This document shows, piece by piece, positions 1 through 7,196 of a DNA stretch of 12,349 nt. The notes beneath the pieces are model-generated. The model had not been told where the DNA came from. It saw only the letters and a program-made list of their open reading frames with translations, and ran no database searches. A program made the position numbers and the translations under genes. Where the stretch lies: contig SKZJ01000060.1 in the NCBI GenBank assembly GCA_007127425.1, positions 1 to 12,349 on the forward strand, read 5' to 3'. Positions within the stretch are counted from its first letter, which is position 1, and each line of letters begins with the position of its first letter. The stretch is from Wenzhouxiangella sp. (GTDB lineage Bacteria > Pseudomonadota > Gammaproteobacteria > Xanthomonadales > Wenzhouxiangellaceae).

Positions 1-62
1 AGCACGATCAGGGCCAGGATGACGATACCGATCAGGATGAGGATCAGGCGCAGATTGTCCAC
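1..62 (-). CDS. zipA: Cell division protein ZipA, N-terminal fragment (cut by window edge)
   Basis: Only the first 20 codons are in the window. They start at a GTG (62-60) and read V-D-N-L-R followed by an unbroken hydrophobic run of Leu, Ile, Val and Ala. This is the N-terminal membrane anchor expected of ZipA, the inner-membrane protein that tethers FtsZ and stabilises the Z ring. An AGAAGG ribosome-binding site lies 8 bases upstream of the GTG. The gene follows smc on the same strand after a 57-bp gap; smc-zipA(-ligA) is a common gammaproteobacterial order. The cytoplasmic linker and FtsZ-binding domain are outside the window, so the call rests on the anchor sequence and the position behind smc. 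Confidence 0.75.
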   Translation of the reverse strand, partial: MDNLRLILILIGIVILALIV

Positions 63-99
63 AAATCCAACCTTCTGCGAAGCACAATCGAGAGTGTAA

Positions 100-119
100 C
101 CGAACGATGCATCGTCCGG
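100..119. repeat. 20-bp palindrome between smc and zipA
   Basis: The sequence has arms CCGAACGA and TCGTCCGG around TGCA. On the minus strand it would fold as an 8-bp stem (one G-U pair) with a 4-base loop, starting directly after the smc stop codon. No T-run follows, so it is not a classical terminator. It could attenuate read-through into zipA, protect the smc mRNA end, or be a protein-binding site. Confidence 0.4.
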
Positions 120-3100
120 TCAGGCCCGCGCCAGTTCCACGGCACGGTCGAGATCGACCGAAACCAGCCGCGATACACCGGGTTCGCGCATGGTCACGCC
201 CAGCATCTGGTGAGCCACCTCCATGGTCACCTTGTTATGGGTCACCATGACGAACTGCACCTGCTCGGACATCTCGCGCACCATCTCGGAGAAACGCCCC
301 ACGTTGGCGTCGTCGAGCGGGGCATCGACCTCGTCGAGCAGGCAGAACGGTGCCGGGTTGAGATTGAAGATAGAGAACACGAACGAGACCGCGGTCAGCG
401 CCTTTTCGCCACCCGAAAGCAAGTGGATGCGGGCAATGCGTTTGCCCGGCGGACGCGCCATGATGGCGACACCGGCCGACAACCAGTCCTCGCCGACCAT
501 TTCCAGGTGGCCGTGGCCGCCGCCGAACAGCCGTGGAAACAGTTTTTCCATGTTGCTGTTGACCTGCTCGAAGGTCTCCCGGAACCGGGTCCGGGTGTCG
601 CGATCGATACGGGCGATGGCCTTTTCCAGGGTCTCCAATGCATCTTCCAGATCGGTTTGCTGCCGATCGAGGTATTCTTTCCTTTCCGACTCGGTCTCGT
701 ACTCATCGATGGCGGCGAGGTTGACCGGTTCGAGTCGGCGAATTTTCTGCTCCAGCGATTCGAGTTCATTCTGGTATTTCTGGGCCTCGGCGCCCTCGGG
801 AAGCTCTTCGAGCAGAGCCTCGAGATTGGCGTCGAGTTCCTCGATACGCCCGGCAATGCCTTCAGCCTTGAGCTGGGTTTCCTTCAGTTCGAGCTGGCGC
901 CTGGACTGCTCCGATCGGATCTCGTCGGCTCCGGCACTGGCCGATTGCCGGGCTTCATCCTGCTTGCGCCACTCCGCCTCCAGCGCCTCCAGTTCCGAAC
1001 GCGCCTTGCGCAGGCGCTTCTCGATCTCCAGGCGTCGCTCGAGCAATTCATCGCGCTGCTTTTGCTGCGCGCGCACAGGTTCATCGCCCTGGGCCAGCAC
1101 CTCGCTGAGCTCCAGGTAGCGCGATTGCAATTGTCCCACCTGGTTGTCCATGCGCTCGATGGACTGGCGCAGCGACTCGAGGCCTGCGCGTGAGGATTCG
1201 ACCTTCAATGACAAGGCCTCGCGTTTCTCGGCAGACTCGCGACGGGCACGGCGAGCCGCCTCGCGCTGCTCATCCAGTGTCGCCTTTTCCCTGACCAGGG
1301 GTTCGCGCTCGGACTCGGACGCCTGCATGGCGGCCATGGCCTGTTCGAGTTCGGCGCGTGCCTTGCCGACCGCTTCCTTGTCCTCGTGCTGGCGCTTGCC
1401 CAGCGCGTCGCGCTCTTCGGCAGCCGCCTTGCGCTGGCGTCGAGCCGACTCCAGCCGGCTGTCGACGGCACTGGCCTGGCCCTGCAGCTGGGCTCGCTTG
1501 CGCTGCATTTCCTCAATACGACGACCGGTCTCGGTCAGCTCGCGTTCGGCACCTTCAAGCGCCTCGCGCTTGCCGGACAATGCCTCTTCGATGCCGGCAA
1601 TCCGCTCGGCATCGTTGTCGATCTCGGAGGCCAACTCACGAATCTCACGTTCGCGTTCGAGCATTCCCGTTCCGGCCTCATCGGCCTCGGGCTGACGAAT
1701 CCAGCCATGCCCCAGCCAGATGCCCTCCGGCGTGACCACTGATTCATGCTCGGACAAATCGCCGAGCAACTGCCGGGCGCTGGCCAGGTCTTCAGCCGGG
1801 TACACGCGTCCCAGCACCGGTGACAACGCCCCGGCGCCGGTCACTTTTTCCGCCAGCGTGCCCGCCCTGGCTTCGAAATGACGTTCGTCGGCCAGCATCA
1901 GGCCGGCCGGCGGCAACCTGCCCTCCAGGTGCCTGTCGACCTCGCCGACCCGCACGGCCTTCAGCCAGGCGGACAGCACCGTTTCGACCGCTCCTGTCCA
2001 GGTCGGATCACTCAGCTCGAGCGCCGACATGACGCGGGCCTCGGCATCGATCGACCGTTCCTCCAGCCAGGCATCGAGTTCTTCCACGTTGGTGCTGTCG
2101 CGGTTGAGCAGACGTAGCGATTCGATGCGCGCCTGGCGCTCGTGCCGGCGCGCGCGAGCCGATTCCAGTTCGTTGCGCAAGGCTTCGATCTCACGTCGCA
2201 AACCGGCTATCCCGGCGCGTCCCGAGTCGGCCTGTTCGCGCGCGGCCTTCATCTCCTCGTCGGTAACCTGCAGGCGTTCCTCGGTCTCGGCCTTTTCCGT
2301 TTCCAGCCGCTCGATCAGCTCGCTGCCGCTGTCGTCGTCGAGCGCCTTGAGCCGCTCGGCTGACCGGCTCATGCGCTCATCGATATGCTCGATGCGCTGC
2401 CGGAGCAGTTCGGTATTGCTCGATGCCTTGCTGGCCTTGTCCTGGTGTGATTGCCAGCGCTGCTGCCAATCCGATAGTGCCTGCTCAATGCGCTCGACCT
2501 CGGCGCCGGCTGCCGTTTCCAGCTCGCGCGCTTCCGCCAGTTCAGGGCCGAGCCGCGCCAGCAGCTCCGAGGTTTCCGTCACCTGCGCCTTGTCCAGGAC
2601 CAGGTGCTGCTTGAGCTCGTTGAGCTGTGACTCTGTATCGGCATGCTCGGACTGCTGGCGCTTTCGGATTTCGCGCTGGTGCTCGATGGCCTGCTCGATG
2701 CGCGCAATCTCGCCGGCGACCTCGTAGAGCTCGCCCTGCACCCTGGAGACCGCCTCTGACGCCGAGTGCTGATTCTGCCGCAGTGCTTCGAGTTCCTTCT
2801 CGGCCTCGCGCTGGCGTGCCAGCGTCTGCTGCAGATGATTCTCGACCTCGCGCAGGGCTTTCTCCTCGCCCTCGGCACGCACCCGGAACTCGCGCCAGCG
2901 CAACGCCAGCAATCTTGCCTCGTCGTCGCGGTAACGTGTCTTGAGCATGCGGTATCGCTCCGCGGCATTGGCCTGGCGCTTGAGCTTGTCGAGGTGCTTG
3001 GAGACCTCCTCGCGCAGGTCCGAGAGCCGCTCGAGGTTCTCCCGGGTGTGGCGAATCCGGTTCTCGGTCTCGCGGCGCCGCTCCTTGTAGCGCGAGATCC

Positions 3101-3605
3101 CGGCCGCCTCCTCGAGAAAGCCGCGCAGATCCTCGGGCCGGGCCTCGACGATCTGCGAGATCATGCCCTGCTCGATGATGGCGTAGCTACGGGGCCCCAG
3201 ACCGGTGCCCAGAAAGAGATCGGTGATGTCCTTGCGTCGGCACTTGGTGCCATTGAGATAGTAGCCCGACTGGCCGTCCCGGCTGACCTGGCGCTTGACC
3301 GAAATCTCGCTGTAGTCGGCATATTCACCGCCGGCGCGGCCGTCGGCGTTATCGAAAATCAGTTCAACCGTCGCCGTGGCCACCGGCTTGCGCACGCTGG
3401 AACCGGAAAAGATCACGTCGCTCATCGACTCGCCGCGCAGTTGGCGGGCCGAGCTTTCGCCCATGACCCAGCGCACCGCATCGATGATGTTGGACTTGCC
3501 GCAACCGTTGGGGCCTACGACACCCATGAGGTTTGACGGAAACTTGATCGTGGTCGGCTCGACAAAGGATTTGAAGCCGGACAGTTTGATTGCGGTCAGT
3601 CGCAT
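120..3605 (-). CDS. smc: Chromosome partition protein SMC
   Basis: Bacterial condensin ATPase, 1161 residues, close to the length usual for gammaproteobacterial SMC. The head is split: Walker [10 protein letters not shown] at residues 31-39, the ABC signature LSGGEK near residue 1065, and Walker B followed by a D-loop ([12 protein letters not shown]) near residue 1090. Between the head halves are two long Glu/Arg/Gln-rich coiled-coil arms around a hinge at roughly residues 500-645. SMC dimerises at the hinge, binds ScpA-ScpB at the heads and organises chromosome arms. The reading frame can begin at a GTG at 3620, but I chose the ATG at 3605 because the family starts [14 protein letters not shown]; no strong ribosome-binding site decides it. 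It is divergent from queF and followed by zipA. Its partners scpA and scpB lie about 2 kb beyond its start. Confidence 0.97.
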   Translation of the reverse strand: MRLTAIKLSGFKSFVEPTTIKFPSNLMGVVGPNGCGKSNIIDAVRWVMGESSARQLRGESMSDVIFSGSSVRKPVATATVELIFDNADGRAGGEYADYSEISVKRQVSRDGQSGYYLNGTKCRRKDITDLFLGTGLGPRSYAIIEQGMISQIVEARPEDLRGFLEEAAGISRYKERRRETENRIRHTRENLERLSDLREEVSKHLDKLKRQANAAERYRMLKTRYRDDEARLLALRWREFRVRAEGEEKALREVENHLQQTLARQREAEKELEALRQNQHSASEAVSRVQGELYEVAGEIARIEQAIEHQREIRKRQQSEHADTESQLNELKQHLVLDKAQVTETSELLARLGPELAEARELETAAGAEVERIEQALSDWQQRWQSHQDKASKASSNTELLRQRIEHIDERMSRSAERLKALDDDSGSELIERLETEKAETEERLQVTDEEMKAAREQADSGRAGIAGLRREIEALRNELESARARRHERQARIESLRLLNRDSTNVEELDAWLEERSIDAEARVMSALELSDPTWTGAVETVLSAWLKAVRVGEVDRHLEGRLPPAGLMLADERHFEARAGTLAEKVTGAGALSPVLGRVYPAEDLASARQLLGDLSEHESVVTPEGIWLGHGWIRQPEADEAGTGMLEREREIRELASEIDNDAERIAGIEEALSGKREALEGAERELTETGRRIEEMQRKRAQLQGQASAVDSRLESARRQRKAAAEERDALGKRQHEDKEAVGKARAELEQAMAAMQASESEREPLVREKATLDEQREAARRARRESAEKREALSLKVESSRAGLESLRQSIERMDNQVGQLQSRYLELSEVLAQGDEPVRAQQKQRDELLERRLEIEKRLRKARSELEALEAEWRKQDEARQSASAGADEIRSEQSRRQLELKETQLKAEGIAGRIEELDANLEALLEELPEGAEAQKYQNELESLEQKIRRLEPVNLAAIDEYETESERKEYLDRQQTDLEDALETLEKAIARIDRDTRTRFRETFEQVNSNMEKLFPRLFGGGHGHLEMVGEDWLSAGVAIMARPPGKRIARIHLLSGGEKALTAVSFVFSIFNLNPAPFCLLDEVDAPLDDANVGRFSEMVREMSEQVQFVMVTHNKVTMEVAHQMLGVTMREPGVSRLVSVDLDRAVELARA

Positions 3606-3612
3606 TGACGCG

Positions 3613-3642
3613 TTGCCCACCCAGGAATTGTTGTAATGTAAT
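3613..3642 (+). promoter_or_regulatory. Weak candidate sigma-70 promoter of queF
   Basis: TTGCCC (3613-3618) and TGTAAT (3637-3642) are separated by 18 bases in the 74-bp divergent region between smc and queF. The -10 matches 5 of 6 consensus positions and the -35 matches 4 of 6. Transcription would start near 3649, about 31 bases before the queF ATG. The -35 lies within the first bases upstream of smc, so the two divergent genes share very little promoter space. Confidence 0.3.
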
Positions 3643-3679
3643 TGGCTTTCGCCACGGATTCACACAGACGCCCCCCGAC

Positions 3680-4069
3680 ATGTCCAGTCAGCCCAGCAAG
3701 GAACTCGAAACCTTCCCCAATCCGCAGCCGGCGCGGGATTATACCATTCGGATTCGGATGCCCGAGTTTACCTGCCTGTGCCCGAAAACGGGCCAGCCGG
3801 ATTTCGCGGAGTTGTTCCTCGAGTACGTTCCCGACGAGCTTTGCGTGGAACTCAAGTCGCTCAAACTCTACATCTGGAGCTTCCGCGAGGAAGGAGCGTT
3901 TCACGAAGCGGTCACCAACGAGATACTCGGTGATCTCGTTGTCGCCACCCGGCCGCGCTTCATGCGCCTGACTGCCGAGTTCAAGGTTCGGGGCGGCATT
4001 TACACGAACGTCGTCGTCGAACACCGCGCCGAAGGCTGGCAGCCGCCCCATCCGGTCAGCCTCCCTTGA
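3680..4069 (+). CDS. queF: NADPH-dependent 7-cyano-7-deazaguanine reductase QueF (short, single-domain type)
   Basis: Reduces preQ0 to preQ1 with NADPH, the last free-base step of queuosine biosynthesis for tRNA wobble modification, in the cytoplasm. The 129-residue protein is of the short YkvM-like class rather than the long E. coli type. Visible motifs: [13 protein letters not shown] at residues 30-42, where C34 is the expected thioimide-forming cysteine and D41 the catalytic acid; the QueF signature E-L-K-S-L-K-L-Y at 57-64; and F-H-E at 74-76, whose Glu contacts the substrate. The ATG at 3680 gives the usual family length; the frame is open upstream to about 3590 but that stretch looks like non-coding leader. 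No clear Shine-Dalgarno is seen. It stands alone, divergent from smc and convergent with the lipoprotein gene ending at 4095, with 25 bp between and no terminator visible. Confidence 0.96.
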   Translation: MSSQPSKELETFPNPQPARDYTIRIRMPEFTCLCPKTGQPDFAELFLEYVPDELCVELKSLKLYIWSFREEGAFHEAVTNEILGDLVVATRPRFMRLTAEFKVRGGIYTNVVVEHRAEGWQPPHPVSLP

Positions 4070-4094
4070 TCCGAGTTTTCATGAAGTGCCGCGC

Positions 4095-4907
4095 CTATTC
4101 CTCCAGCGGCAGCATGGGTTCGATTTCGGCCTGTTCGTAGAGCTCTTCAACCAGGGCGCGACGGCGCTGTTGCAACAGGCTTCGGGCGATGCCTTCGCGT
4201 ACCTGCTCGAGCGGCGGCGCTTGTAGTTCGCGCTGGTTGAGCACCTTGACCAGTCGCCACCCCTGCGGAGTTTCCAGCAAAGACGTGACAACCGCACCGA
4301 CCTCTCGGCCATCCAGTGCGGCGGCGAAATCATCAGGCACCTGGCTGAGGTCGATCCACCCGGGTTGCTCGACGGCCAGACCTTCCGCCTCGGCCTCATC
4401 ACGAACGGTTTCGTAGTCGTCGACACCATCGTCGATCCGGGCCAGTGCCCGCAACGCCTCGGCCTGGCCGGGGTAAGTGATGGTCTCAATGCGGTACTGG
4501 ACCTCCCCGGCCCGTTCGCGCTGACGACTGTAAACGTCCTCGATATCCTCGTCGGTAATCGGGTGCCGGCGCTGCAGACGGTCGATGTAGTGGTGGTTGA
4601 GCAGTTCAAGTTCGCGAAGGCGCAACTCGGCACGAACCTCCGGCTCGTCGGCCAGGCCTTCCCGCTCGGCAACATTGGCCACTGCACGCATGCGAATCAA
4701 CTCGTCGAGCAGTTCGCGCATGCGCTCGTGATCGTTCTCTTCCACCCCCTGGGCGCGCATGACCCGCTCCAGCATCGGCAGGGTAATGGGTTCGCCATCG
4801 ACGAGCACCAATACGACATCATCCTCGTCGGCAGGGGCTTCCGAGTCCGGCTGGCATGCAAGAAGAAGCGGTACGACAAACAGAAATAACAGTAGGTTAC
4901 GATTCAT
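4095..4907 (-). CDS. Parvulin-like (PpiC/SurA-related) peptidyl-prolyl isomerase lipoprotein, probably catalytically degenerate
   Basis: 270 residues. The signal peptide ends in a lipobox L-L-A-C (C18); Gln follows the Cys, which favours outer-membrane sorting over retention. Residues 31-130 resemble the N-terminal chaperone region of SurA-type proteins (V-D-G-E-P-I-T near 36-42, then helices rich in Arg and Glu). A parvulin-like domain lies at about 136-224, followed by a C-terminal helix. The domain lacks both histidines usual in active parvulins: the first strand reads Y-R-I-E-T-I (E141 where the R-H-I-L-V His is expected) and the last reads G-W-R-L-V-K-V (R218 in place of the usual His). 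A periplasmic chaperone or holdase role is therefore likelier than isomerase activity. The ATG at 4907 is preferred over the ATG at 4925 because it places the signal peptide at the N-terminus. It overlaps the bolA stop by 11 bases, indicating translational coupling; GAGG lies 12 bases upstream. Confidence 0.85.
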   Translation of the reverse strand: MNRNLLLFLFVVPLLLACQPDSEAPADEDDVVLVLVDGEPITLPMLERVMRAQGVEENDHERMRELLDELIRMRAVANVAEREGLADEPEVRAELRLRELELLNHHYIDRLQRRHPITDEDIEDVYSRQRERAGEVQYRIETITYPGQAEALRALARIDDGVDDYETVRDEAEAEGLAVEQPGWIDLSQVPDDFAAALDGREVGAVVTSLLETPQGWRLVKVLNQRELQAPPLEQVREGIARSLLQQRRRALVEELYEQAEIEPMLPLEE

Positions 4908-5169
4908 TTTCAGAAACAGCCTCAATATTGAGCGCGTGGATATCGGTCTGCATCAGCTCACCCATGGCCGCGTAAACCAGACGGTGCCGGGCCAGGCGGG
5001 GCAGGCCTTCGAAGCGATCACTGACGATTCGAACACGGAAATGACCGCGCCCGTCAGCCGCGCCCGGATGACCGCGATGAAGATGCGAATCATCAATCAC
5101 GTCCAGATCGCTCGGAGCAAATTCCCGCTCCAGCCGGCCCCGAATCATGGCAACCCGGGCTTCGGTCAC
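4897..5169 (-). CDS. bolA: BolA family protein
   Basis: A 90-residue BolA-fold protein. BolA proteins bind monothiol glutaredoxins with a shared [2Fe-2S] cluster and act in iron-sulphur traffic and stress morphology. The core reads G-H-F-R-V-R-I-V-S-D-R-F-E-G (42-55), then L-A-R-H-R-L-V-Y (59-66) and I-H-A-L (77-80). H62 in the R-H-R turn is the hallmark residue. The V-S-D-R-F and R-H-R sequence is closer to BolA than to IbaG. The start is GTG at 5169: it overlaps the yciI stop codon in GTGA, and AGGGGG sits 7 bases upstream. The longer open frame (to 5247) runs inside yciI and is not family-like. It is the middle gene of yciI-bolA-parvulin, with all junctions overlapping. The common name for the family is used; the cellular role here is inferred. 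Confidence 0.93.
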   Translation of the reverse strand: MTEARVAMIRGRLEREFAPSDLDVIDDSHLHRGHPGAADGRGHFRVRIVSDRFEGLPRLARHRLVYAAMGELMQTDIHALNIEAVSENES

Positions 5170-5465
5170 GGCAGCACCCCCTTGAACGGATGAACTTCCG
5201 AGCCGGACCATGCACCGGCATGGACATAGGGATCGGCATCGGCCCATTCACGTGCCTGCTCCAGGCTGGCAAACTCGGCCACCACCAGCGAACCGGCAAA
5301 GCCGGCCGGCCCCGGATCTTCCGCATCGATCGCCGGCAAAGGCCCGGCCAGCACCAGCCGCCCCTCGTCAGCCAGGGCACGCAATCGCCCCAGGTGAGCC
5401 TCGCGGGAGGCGGCACGTCGCTCCAGCCCGCCCTCGGCTTCACGCCCCAGAATCATGTACAGCAT
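5166..5465 (-). CDS. yciI: YciI family protein
   Basis: A 99-residue protein of the YCII dimeric alpha-beta barrel family (ferredoxin-like fold). Family hallmarks are visible: M-L-Y-M-I-L at the N-terminus, R-E-A-H-L with H24 in the conserved pocket, G-R-L-V-L-A-G-P (35-42), the strand V-V-A-E-F, W-A-D-A-D-P-Y with the conserved Asp-Pro, and a C-terminal strand ending H-P-F-K-G. The biochemical function of most YciI proteins is unknown; the His/Asp pocket has suggested an enzymatic role. It is the first gene of a three-gene operon with bolA and a periplasmic chaperone gene. The ATG at 5465 is followed by the family's typical N-terminus; only a weak GAG lies upstream as ribosome-binding site. 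Its likely -10 is at 5498-5493. Confidence 0.93.
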   Translation of the reverse strand: MLYMILGREAEGGLERRAASREAHLGRLRALADEGRLVLAGPLPAIDAEDPGPAGFAGSLVVAEFASLEQAREWADADPYVHAGAWSGSEVHPFKGVLP

Positions 5466-5492
5466 GCGTCACTCGAAGTTTGCAGAGCGACT

Positions 5493-5498
5493 ATTGTA
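5493..5498 (-). promoter_or_regulatory. Candidate -10 element of the yciI-bolA operon
   Basis: The minus strand reads TACAAT at 5498-5493 (5 of 6 matches to TATAAT). It would start transcription near 5486, about 20 bases before the yciI ATG. No good -35 is found at 16-18 bases, so the promoter is weak or needs an activator. Confidence 0.4.
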
Positions 5499-5530
5499 CG
5501 CATGGAAGAAGCTCGAAGCTCTCCTGGCTT

Positions 5531-5572
5531 TTAGTCTCGAGTCCCAAGTCCCGAGTCCCGAGTCCATGGTCC
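5531..5572. repeat. Heptanucleotide tandem repeat (CGAGTCC units)
   Basis: Four clean 7-bp units lie in a row: CGAGTCC (5538-5544), CAAGTCC (5545-5551), CGAGTCC (5552-5558) and CGAGTCC (5559-5565). They are flanked by decayed units TTAGTCT (5531-5537) and ATGGTCC (5566-5572). The array sits in the divergent region between yciI and scpA, just upstream of the candidate scpA -10. I recall similar GGGACTCG/GGGATTCG heptamer arrays as dispersed repeats in xanthomonad-type genomes; that recollection cannot be tested here. Unit number could vary between strains. Confidence 0.75.
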
Positions 5573-5588
5573 CTTCTCCCCCGACCCC

Positions 5589-5604
5589 TGCTAAACTTCC
5601 CCCA
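5589..5604 (+). promoter_or_regulatory. Candidate extended -10 promoter of scpA (leaderless)
   Basis: TGCTAAACT at 5589-5597 fits an extended -10 (TG, one base, then TAAACT; 4 of 6 matches to TATAAT). Six bases separate it from the A of the scpA ATG at 5604, which is the normal distance from a -10 to the +1 site. There is no Shine-Dalgarno before this ATG; the bases are C-rich. Together this suggests a leaderless scpA mRNA. No recognisable -35 is present. Confidence 0.45.
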
Positions 5605-6419
5605 TGACAGAAACCGTCGAAAAACCGGCCGGCCAGCATGAGATGCCCTTTGCCGTCGTACAGGGCCAGCCATTGCTCAAACTGCCCGACGATCTCTACA
5701 TCCCGCCCGATGCGCTGGAAGTGTTTCTCGAGGCGTTCGAAGGGCCGCTCGACCTGCTGCTGTATCTTATTCGACGGCAGAATCTCGACATACTCGACAT
5801 CCCGATCGCCGAGGTTACCCGCCAGTACACGGGTTATATCGAGATCATGAGCGACCTGAAGCTCGAACTGGCCGCCGAGTACCTGGTCATGGCAGCCATC
5901 CTGGCCGAGATCAAATCGCGTATGCTGCTGCCGCGCCCGCAGGCGGCCGAAGAAGAGGAAGAGGACCCTCGAGCCGAACTGATCCGGCGCCTGCAGGAGT
6001 ATGAGCGCTTCAAGAAGGCCGCCGAGGACATCGACGAACTGCCGCGCATGGAGCGCGACCTGGCTGTGGCCGAAGCCGACGTCGAGGAGCGCGGTGAGAT
6101 CAAGCTGCCGCCGGAAGTCGACCTGCGCGAAGTGTTGCTGGCACTGCGTGACGTAATGGCGCGCGCCGAGATGCTGGCGCACCACCATATCCAGGCCGAA
6201 CCGCTGTCGGTCCGCGAGCGCATGGCGCGTATCATCGACCTCGTATCCAGCGATCAATTCGTTGAATTCGAGCGCTGTTTCGACCTTGAAGAAGGCCGCA
6301 TGGGTGCGGTCGTTACCTTTCTCGCGCTACTTGAGTTGCTGCGCGAGCATCTCATCGACCTGGTCCAGCAGGAACTGTTCGGCAGCATCTACCTGCGCAG
6401 TCCTTCGGCCCGGGCCTGA
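5604..6419 (+). CDS. scpA: Segregation and condensation protein A (ScpA kleisin)
   Basis: The kleisin subunit of the SMC-ScpAB condensin, 271 residues. Its N-terminal domain binds the neck of one SMC head and its C-terminal winged helix binds the cap of the other, closing the ring; ScpB dimers bind the middle. The gammaproteobacterial signature L-P-D-D-L-Y-I-P-P-D-A-L-E-V-F at residues 27-41 runs into F-E-G-P-L-D-L-L-L-Y-L-I-R (45-57). A Glu-rich linker follows (near 115-122), and the C-terminal winged helix spans about 225-265 and ends G-S-I-Y-L. The ATG at 5604 fits the family length; an internal Met at residue 14 is an alternative. No ribosome-binding site is visible, and the promoter may put the ATG at the very 5' end of the mRNA. 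It is first in scpA-scpB-rluB, 21 bp before scpB. Confidence 0.96.
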   Translation: MTETVEKPAGQHEMPFAVVQGQPLLKLPDDLYIPPDALEVFLEAFEGPLDLLLYLIRRQNLDILDIPIAEVTRQYTGYIEIMSDLKLELAAEYLVMAAILAEIKSRMLLPRPQAAEEEEEDPRAELIRRLQEYERFKKAAEDIDELPRMERDLAVAEADVEERGEIKLPPEVDLREVLLALRDVMARAEMLAHHHIQAEPLSVRERMARIIDLVSSDQFVEFERCFDLEEGRMGAVVTFLALLELLREHLIDLVQQELFGSIYLRSPSARA

Positions 6420-6440
6420 CCGACTTCTTTCTGACACGCA

Positions 6441-7196
6441 ATGGATATCGAATACCTCAAGCGAATCGTGGAAGGTGCCCTGCTGGCCGCCGGCAACCCG
6501 CTCAGTCTCACTCAACTCAACAGCCTGTTTCCGCCCGAAGAGCAACCGGGACACGGCCCGCTGCGCGAGGCGCTGGCCGCACTCGATGGCGACCTCACCG
6601 GCCGGGCGGTGGAACTGAAGGAGGTGGGCAGCGGCTTTCGACTCCAGATCCGTACCGACCTGATGCCGGTCATCTCGCAGTTGTGGACGGAGAAGCCGCC
6701 CAGGTATTCGCGTGCACTGCTGGAAACGCTGGCCATCATTGCCTATCGCCAGCCGATCACGCGCGGCGAGATCGAACAGATCCGCGGGGTCTCGGTCAGT
6801 TCCAACATCCTGCGCACACTGCAGGAACGCGACTGGATCAAGGTAATCGGCCATCGTGACGTTCCGGGACGTCCCGAGCTGCTCGGCAGCACCAAAGCTT
6901 TTCTCGATTACTTCAATCTGAAGTCGCTCGACGAACTGCCGACACTGGCCGAAATCAAGGACATCGACAACCTCGAGCCGGAACTCGAGCTCCATCATCC
7001 CGCCAGCGAAGGCGAGAAGACTGACAGAGACGAGGATCATGAAGAAGAAGACTCAGCGCCGGAAGCAGACGAGCAACCAGCCGGACAGGACGCAGAAGAA
7101 GGCGGCGACGAAGCCACCGAAGAAGCATCGTCCGACCCTGAAGAGGAAAGGAAGGCAAGCGCAGCGCAAGGGCCGACAGACGACCGAAGCGGCTGA
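6441..7196 (+). CDS. scpB: Segregation and condensation protein B (ScpB)
   Basis: Dimeric condensin accessory subunit of 251 residues with two winged-helix domains (about 1-80 and 88-165) that clamp the ScpA linker. The family block P-P-R-Y-S-R-A-L-L-E-T-L-A-I-I-A-Y-R-Q-P-I-T at residues 86-107 and G-R-P-E-L-L-G-S-T-K-A-F-L-D-Y-F at 143-158 are clear. The structured part ends near residue 177. A long tail rich in Glu and Asp follows (178-251), longer than ScpB needs to be. From residue 200 on, the DNA of this tail also encodes the start of rluB in the +1 frame. My hand count gives about 53% G or C at third positions in the overlapped codons, against about 70% in the first 30 codons of the gene. 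No good Shine-Dalgarno precedes the ATG; translation may be coupled to scpA, 21 bp upstream. Confidence 0.96.
   Translation: MDIEYLKRIVEGALLAAGNPLSLTQLNSLFPPEEQPGHGPLREALAALDGDLTGRAVELKEVGSGFRLQIRTDLMPVISQLWTEKPPRYSRALLETLAIIAYRQPITRGEIEQIRGVSVSSNILRTLQERDWIKVIGHRDVPGRPELLGSTKAFLDYFNLKSLDELPTLAEIKDIDNLEPELELHHPASEGEKTDRDEDHEEEDSAPEADEQPAGQDAEEGGDEATEEASSDPEEERKASAAQGPTDDRSG

Noticed and set aside
3230..3260. TGGCACC-like sequence on the minus strand inside smc as a sigma-54 promoter
   Set aside because: The GC element is not at 10 bases after GG, and it lies within coding sequence.
210..3536. Long plus-strand open frames opposite smc (for example 210-1193 and 2766-3536)
   Set aside because: They are antisense shadows of a GC-rich coiled-coil gene. 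Their proteins are low-complexity runs of Leu, Ser, Arg or Ala without family features, while smc on the minus strand is unmistakable.
3605..3620. GTG at 3620 as smc start
   Set aside because: It adds five residues before the conserved M-R-L-T-A-I-K start, and there is no better ribosome-binding site for it.
4070..4094. Terminator between convergent queF and the parvulin-like gene
   Set aside because: The 25-bp gap has a short T-run (GTTTTC) but no stem before it on either strand.
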